Assembly: GCA_902554995.1 (NCBI GenBank)
Contig: CACDQT010000005.1
Location: forward strand, 1-35,885
Origin: an uncultured Pelagibacteraceae bacterium
Lineage (GTDB): Bacteria; Pseudomonadota; Alphaproteobacteria; Pelagibacterales; Pelagibacteraceae
Length of the DNA stretch: 35,885 nt
Reading direction: 5' to 3'
A program made the position numbers and the translations under genes. This document shows positions 31,468 to 35,885 of the stretch, one piece after another. Each line of letters begins with the position of its first letter. The first letter of the stretch is position 1. The notes below the pieces were generated by a model. The model ran no database searches. It was not told the origin of the DNA and worked only from the letters and a program-made list of their open reading frames with translations.

Positions 31468-32175
31468 ATGGCATTTTTTGAGGGAAATAAGATGACTGGT
31501 GGATATGGAAATGGTCCAGACATTATTAATTCGTGTTCAGTGAATGTCGACAAAGGAGAAATTGTTTCAATCTTAGGTCCTAATGGTGCGGGAAAATCGA
31601 CTGCAATGAAAGCAATGTTAGGTTTATTAAATTTAAAATCTGGCTCAGTAATAATTGATGGTAAAGATATTACACAATTGTCTCCACAAGATAGAGTTAA
31701 GTCAGGAATTTCATTTGTACCTCAAACGAAAAATGTTTTTGCAGGAATGACTGTTGAGGAAAATTTAGAAATGGGAGCCTTCTTAATTAATGAAAGTTAT
31801 AATTCAGTAATCAATGAGATCTATGAGTTGTTTCCAATATTAAGTGAAAAAAGAAATCAATTAGTTGGTGAATTATCAGGAGGGCAAAGACAACAAGTTG
31901 CACTTGGAAGGGCACTAATGATCAAACCATCAGTTTTAATGTTAGATGAGCCAACTGCAGGAGTTTCACCAATTGTAATGGATGAATTGTTTGATCATAT
32001 TGTAAAAGTTAAACGTACAAATGTTGCAATACTTATGGTGGAACAAAATGCCAAACAAGCACTAAGTATTTCAGACAGAGGTTATGTATTGGTCACTGGA
32101 GAAAATCGTTATTCAGGATCAGGAAAAGAATTACTAAATGATCCAAGAGTAAGAAGTTCATTTTTAGGCGGTTGA
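31468..32175 (+). CDS. livF: Liv-type ABC transporter ATP-binding protein (LivF family), system 2
   Basis: A 235-residue ATPase. The ATG at 31468 is preferred to an in-frame TTG at 31462: it gives the short LivF start and has an AAGGA ribosome site about 10 bases upstream. Walker A is GPNGAGKST, the signature LSGGQRQQVALG, Walker B LMLDEPTAGVSP and the H-loop position LMVEQNA. It lacks the N-terminal extension of the first LivF. It ends one base before the start codon of livH. Confidence 0.9.
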   Translation: MAFFEGNKMTGGYGNGPDIINSCSVNVDKGEIVSILGPNGAGKSTAMKAMLGLLNLKSGSVIIDGKDITQLSPQDRVKSGISFVPQTKNVFAGMTVEENLEMGAFLINESYNSVINEIYELFPILSEKRNQLVGELSGGQRQQVALGRALMIKPSVLMLDEPTAGVSPIVMDELFDHIVKVKRTNVAILMVEQNAKQALSISDRGYVLVTGENRYSGSGKELLNDPRVRSSFLGG

Positions 32176-32176
32176 T

Positions 32177-33187
32177 ATGGATTATATAAATGCGATTGTA
32201 CTTTTATTAAATTATATTTTTGTACCAGCATTAGCTTATGGATCTCAATTAGCTTTAGGTGCAATTTTTGTAACGTTGATATATGGGATTTTAAGGTTCG
32301 CAAACTTTGCTACAGGAGATATGATGTCTTTTGGAACCATGGTTACAATTTTGTTTACATGGTATTTTCAATCTTTAGGAATAAGTTTGGGCATTTTACC
32401 AACTGCTCTTATCGCAATCCCTTTTGCTATTATATTTATGGTTGGTTATATGCTTTTGATAGATAAATTTGTTTTCAAATATTATAGAGTAAGCAAAAGC
32501 CCCCCTGTTCAATTAGCAATGGTGAGTATTGGAGTAATGTTCGTTACCCAAGCCGTTGTTCGAATAATCATTGGTCCATCTGATAGAAGATTTTTTGATG
32601 GTGAAAAATTTTTGATTAAAGCTGGTGAGTTTAAAGAAATGACTGGTCTTAATGAAGGCCTTGCAATCAAATCAACCCAAGTAATTACAATAGTTGTAAC
32701 ATTAATTTTAGTTTCAGCTCTTTTTTGGTTTTTAAATAAAACAAAAACAGGAAAAAGTATGAGAGCTTATTCTGATAATGAAGATCTTGCTTTATTGTCT
32801 GGAATTGACCCAAAAAAGATTGTTATGATTACTTGGATAATAGCAGGCGTGTTGGCAACCATCGGTGGAGCATTATATGGTTTAGATAAAAGTTTTAAAC
32901 CATTTACTTATTTCAATAATATGCTTCCAATTTTTGCTGCAGCTATTGTTGGTGGTATAGGAAATCCTTTTGGTGCATTTTTAGGTGGATATGTAATCGC
33001 ATTTTCTGAAATTCTTTTAACTTATGCTTATAAAAAATTTTTCATGTATCTATTGCCTGAAAGTTTAGAGCCAAATACTTTAGTACAATTACTATCAACA
33101 GATTATAAATTTGCAGTATCATTTTCAATTCTAGTCATTGTGCTGCTTTACCGACCATCTGGAATTTTCAAAGGAAAAATATTATGA
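32177..33187 (+). CDS. livH: Liv-type ABC transporter permease (LivH family), system 2
   Basis: A 336-residue permease, somewhat longer than the first LivH. The LivH signature reads ILRFANFATGDMMSFGTMV, and the coupling loop is KSMRAYSDNEDLALLSGIDP. A periplasmic insert (about residues 135-165, SDRRFFDGEKFLIKAGEF) accounts for part of the extra length. The C-terminus is LLYRPSGIFKGKIL. Its last codons overlap the start of the next gene by 4 bases. Confidence 0.88.
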   Translation: MDYINAIVLLLNYIFVPALAYGSQLALGAIFVTLIYGILRFANFATGDMMSFGTMVTILFTWYFQSLGISLGILPTALIAIPFAIIFMVGYMLLIDKFVFKYYRVSKSPPVQLAMVSIGVMFVTQAVVRIIIGPSDRRFFDGEKFLIKAGEFKEMTGLNEGLAIKSTQVITIVVTLILVSALFWFLNKTKTGKSMRAYSDNEDLALLSGIDPKKIVMITWIIAGVLATIGGALYGLDKSFKPFTYFNNMLPIFAAAIVGGIGNPFGAFLGGYVIAFSEILLTYAYKKFFMYLLPESLEPNTLVQLLSTDYKFAVSFSILVIVLLYRPSGIFKGKIL

Positions 33188-34554
33188 GAAAAAATTTAAA
33201 TGTAATTGCAGCTTATACTATAATGATGGGATTAATTATTCTCGTTGGAATTTTTCAATCTTGGAATATTGCTTTATCAATTTTTAATCTTTGTTTGATT
33301 TCAGCTGTCATGACAATGGGTGCTAATATTCAATGGGGTTATGCTGGTCTTATTAACTTTGGTATAATGGGCTATACTGCCCTCGGTGGTTTAGCGGCAG
33401 TTTTAATATCAGTTGATCCGGTTCAAGAAGCATGGAGTGCAGGTGGATCTAATATTCTATTAAGTCTTTTACTAATAATAGGAATGGTATTAGCCGTTAG
33501 ATACGTACTAAAAAAATATGAAAAATCAAAAGTTAGAACCTATATTATTGCAACTATTATAATTGCAGGAATAATAATCATAAGATTTGTATCTGAACCT
33601 GGGATTGAGGCAATAGAGGAAGTAAATCCTGCAAAAACAGGATTTCTTGGCGGATTTGGTCTGCCAATTATTTTTTCTTGGATCGTTGGTGCTCTATTTG
33701 CAGGTGGGTTAGCATTTGTAATTGGTAAAGTTGCTTTAGGTTTAAGGGCAGATTATTTGGCGATAGCCACTTTATTAATATCAGAAATCGTTATAGCAAT
33801 AATTAAACACGAAGATTGGCTCACCAGAGGTGTTAAAAATGTTATTGGATTGAAGCGCCCTGCACCTTATGAGGTTAATTTACAGCAAACAGATTGGTTT
33901 ATAAATTTAGTTGAAAAATTTAACCTAAGTAAATTAAATTTAATAACAGATTTAACCGAGAGACAAGCTGCTTTAAATCAATTTGTCATTGAAGGATCAT
34001 CAATTTTTGTAAAACTTTGTTATTCAGGTTTGTTTTTAATTGTTGTTATCATTCTATTAATTTTAACTCAAAAAGCTCTTTACTCTCCGTGGGGTAGAAT
34101 GATGAGAGCTATTAGAGATAACGAGGAGGCAGCAAATGCAATGGGCAAAAATGTGGTGAAACAACATTTGCTAATTTTTGTTTTAGGTTCTGCTATAGTG
34201 GGAATTGCTGGTGCTATGTTAGTAACCCAAGATGGATTATTCACACCAGGTAGCTACAGACCTATGCGATATACTTTTTTAATTTGGGTGATGGTCATTG
34301 TAGGTGGCAGCGGTAATAATTTTGGTGCAATTCTAGGAGGCTTTGTGGTTTGGTTTTTATGGATTGAGTCAGCGCCTATTGGGTTATATTTAGTTAATTT
34401 AACAACAGCTGGTTTAGCTGACACTCACTTTTTAAAAGTTCATTTAATTGAAAGTGTCCCATATTTTAGATTTTTGATGATGGGAATAGGCCTGTTATTG
34501 ATAATGAGATATAGACCAAAAGGTATACTTCCAGAAAAAATAGAAATAAAATAA
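33184..34554 (+). CDS. livM: Liv-type ABC transporter permease (LivM family), system 2
   Basis: A 456-residue permease, long for LivM. The core motifs are present: NIQWGYAGLINFGIMGYTA, GLRADYLAIATLLISEIV and AIRDNEEAANAMGKNVVKQH. Extra length comes from two helices near residues 95-140 and a periplasmic insert of about 45 residues (about 220-265, KRPAPYEVNLQQTDW then a charged stretch). A longer loop of this kind could adapt the channel to its own binding protein. It ends the second Liv set and is followed by a 23-codon ORF. Confidence 0.86.
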   Translation: MRKNLNVIAAYTIMMGLIILVGIFQSWNIALSIFNLCLISAVMTMGANIQWGYAGLINFGIMGYTALGGLAAVLISVDPVQEAWSAGGSNILLSLLLIIGMVLAVRYVLKKYEKSKVRTYIIATIIIAGIIIIRFVSEPGIEAIEEVNPAKTGFLGGFGLPIIFSWIVGALFAGGLAFVIGKVALGLRADYLAIATLLISEIVIAIIKHEDWLTRGVKNVIGLKRPAPYEVNLQQTDWFINLVEKFNLSKLNLITDLTERQAALNQFVIEGSSIFVKLCYSGLFLIVVIILLILTQKALYSPWGRMMRAIRDNEEAANAMGKNVVKQHLLIFVLGSAIVGIAGAMLVTQDGLFTPGSYRPMRYTFLIWVMVIVGGSGNNFGAILGGFVVWFLWIESAPIGLYLVNLTTAGLADTHFLKVHLIESVPYFRFLMMGIGLLLIMRYRPKGILPEKIEIK

Positions 34555-34559
34555 GAAAG

Positions 34560-34631
34560 ATGAAATATATAATTTTAGGTGCAGCTTTTGCTTGGGCTTT
34601 ATATATGGCTGATAAATATTTATTTTTTTAA
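34560..34631 (+). CDS. Possible 23-residue membrane microprotein
   Basis: An ATG with a weak AAGAAAG ribosome site opens a frame of 23 codons (MKYIILGAAFAWALYMADKY and three more residues). It is a single hydrophobic helix flanked by lysines. It begins 5 bases after the livM stop and ends just before the shared terminator, so it would be the last member of the operon. A chance ORF of this length is possible, but its position, start and composition fit a real small membrane protein that could associate with the permease. Confidence 0.4.
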   Translation: MKYIILGAAFAWALYMADKYLFF

Positions 34632-34634
34632 AAA

Positions 34635-34666
34635 AAAACCCCTAACATAAAAATGTCAGGGGTTTT
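34635..34666. terminator. Bidirectional intrinsic terminator between converging genes
   Basis: AAAACCCCTAACAT (34635-34648) pairs with ATGTCAGGGGTTTT (34653-34666) around a 4-base loop, with one A/C mismatch. An A-run on the left and T-run on the right supply a U-tract for either strand. It separates the forward Liv array from the reverse substrate-binding protein gene. Confidence 0.88.
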
Positions 34667-34680
34667 AATTTTAAGATAAA

Positions 34681-35862
34681 TTATCTTTGTTTTTTAGTTT
34701 TGAATTTTCCGCCTTTAACTTCTTGTTCTAGGAAAGAACCTTCAGCTTCACCGACGCTAGTAAAAGTAACTCCTGTTGCACCTTCATAGTCAACTTTTTT
34801 ACCTTTAGCTAATAAATCTAAACCTTTTTTTAGTTCACCTGGATAAATTTTTGTTCCAGGGCCGTTAGCAACATCCATTACATTTTTTGCTATTGACGCT
34901 CTGTCAGCTGAATTACCTGCTTGCATTGCTAAAACAATTAAAGCAGCTGCATCGTATGACTCTCCAGTGTAAGGACCAGAACTATCAATACCAGCAGCTT
35001 TTGCTACACCAGCAAAAACACCAGCACCTTTTCCAGTTGATCCGGGCATTGAACCAAAAGATTTTCTTAAATCTTTTCCAAATGCATCAACTAATGATTG
35101 ACCGATCATACCATCTGACAGAATAAATCTATCAAATGCACCAGAGTCTAAAGAAGCTTGAATAATACCTTTTCCACCTTGGTCAAGATATCCAATAACA
35201 GCTACTGCATCACCACCTGCTGAAGCTAGTGTTGCAACCTCAGAAGAATAATCTGCTTTTCCATCTTCATGAGCATTTACTGTAGTTACTTTTATTCCGT
35301 GAGCTTCCACTGCTGCTTTATAAACATCAGCTAAACCTTTACCATAATCGTTGTTTGTATAAGTAATAGCTACGCTTTTTACTTTTCTATCCTTAGTAAT
35401 ATCTGCAAGAATTTGTCCACCTCTAGCATCTGATGGAGCAGTTCTAAAGAAATACCCTTTATCATCTAAAGTTGTTAATCCTGGAGATGTTGCAGAAGGT
35501 GAAATCATTACTACACCATTTGGTACAGCAACATTTGATGCAATAGCACCTGTTACACCTGAACAATCAGCACCCATGATTGCAGCTACACCTTGTGCAA
35601 TAACACCCTCAGCTGCCGCTGTTGCCGCTGCTGAATCAACACAAGTTGAGTCTGCTCTTACTACTGAAATTTTTTCTCCACCTAATAGTGAACCTGAGTC
35701 AGATGCTTCTTTAAAAGCAAGCTCTGCAGATGCAGCCATAGCAGGTGTAAGAGATTCTATAGGACCAGTGAATCCTAAAATTATTCCCATTTTTACTTCT
35801 GCAAAAACATTTGTTGTAAAACTTGATACAAATATAAACGCAGCAATAATTAATTTTCTCAT
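34681..35862 (-). CDS. Branched-chain amino acid-type ABC transporter substrate-binding protein (LivJ-like), system 2
   Basis: A 393-residue periplasmic binding protein. The signal peptide ends near TNVFAEVK. The first strand and ligand loop are KMGIILGFTGPIESLTP, followed by an AELAFKEAS helix. A cysteine pair (DSTCVDSA and GADCSGVTG) probably forms a disulfide. ISPSATSPGLT and FFRTAPSDARGGQ match the ligand-site region of the LivJ family. An AGAGGA ribosome site lies 6 bases upstream of the ATG. It is transcribed towards the second Liv set from its own promoter, mostly outside the window, so it is probably that system's binding protein but independently regulated. It shares only family-level similarity with the first binding protein. 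Confidence 0.92.
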   Translation of the reverse strand: MRKLIIAAFIFVSSFTTNVFAEVKMGIILGFTGPIESLTPAMAASAELAFKEASDSGSLLGGEKISVVRADSTCVDSAAATAAAEGVIAQGVAAIMGADCSGVTGAIASNVAVPNGVVMISPSATSPGLTTLDDKGYFFRTAPSDARGGQILADITKDRKVKSVAITYTNNDYGKGLADVYKAAVEAHGIKVTTVNAHEDGKADYSSEVATLASAGGDAVAVIGYLDQGGKGIIQASLDSGAFDRFILSDGMIGQSLVDAFGKDLRKSFGSMPGSTGKGAGVFAGVAKAAGIDSSGPYTGESYDAAALIVLAMQAGNSADRASIAKNVMDVANGPGTKIYPGELKKGLDLLAKGKKVDYEGATGVTFTSVGEAEGSFLEQEVKGGKFKTKKQR

Positions 35863-35885
35863 TATATTCCTCTATTTGTTAACAA

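Overview
The window is AT-rich (roughly 30% G+C by eye) and almost fully coding. Short spacers, many 1-4 base gene overlaps, standard stop codons and the gene content (Liv-type ABC transporters, AzlCD, CsiD, small outer-membrane proteins) suggest a streamlined free-living alphaproteobacterium, most likely a marine SAR11/Pelagibacterales-like or HIMB59-like lineage. That placement is inference; no rRNA or other decisive marker is present. No tRNA, rRNA, CRISPR array, insertion sequence or prophage gene was seen, and no gene-free stretch exceeds about 150 bases.

Region 1 (1-7431) is a type IV pilus locus: the end of a PilO-like gene, then pilP, pilQ, pilB and pilC in tight order. Three reverse-strand genes follow (an RsbW-like HATPase and two STAS anti-anti-sigma-like proteins), then two forward pilin genes. 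Region 2 (7514-14856) holds sensory and envelope genes: an Amt ammonium transporter fused to a SpoIIE/PP2C phosphatase, a TPR plus outer-membrane barrel protein, an exported FecR-domain protein with a long poly-lysine tail, a CHASE2-PP2C membrane phosphatase and a small putative lipoprotein. Region 3 (14934-21809) holds three tandem paralogues, each with a five-unit propeller-like passenger and a C-terminal autotransporter-type barrel.

Region 4 (21815-23104) contains glutaredoxin, a DUF2805/TIGR03643-type small protein and a LysE-family exporter with a hairpin abutting its start codon. Region 5 (23194-35862) is a long, mostly overlapping array: substrate-binding protein, terminator, livHMGF, azlCD, csiD/glaH, a ProC-like reductase, a second livGFHM set and a 23-codon ORF. 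A second substrate-binding protein gene converges on it across a shared terminator.

The most notable idea is that Regions 1-3 form one surface-behaviour module. Two PP2C phosphatases with different sensors (ammonium through Amt, an envelope signal through CHASE2/FecR/barrel) could dephosphorylate the two STAS proteins that the HATPase phosphorylates. The genes sit between pilus assembly genes and pilins and next to surface autotransporters, yet no sigma factor is encoded in the window. The domain calls are well supported by motifs; the wiring is inference.
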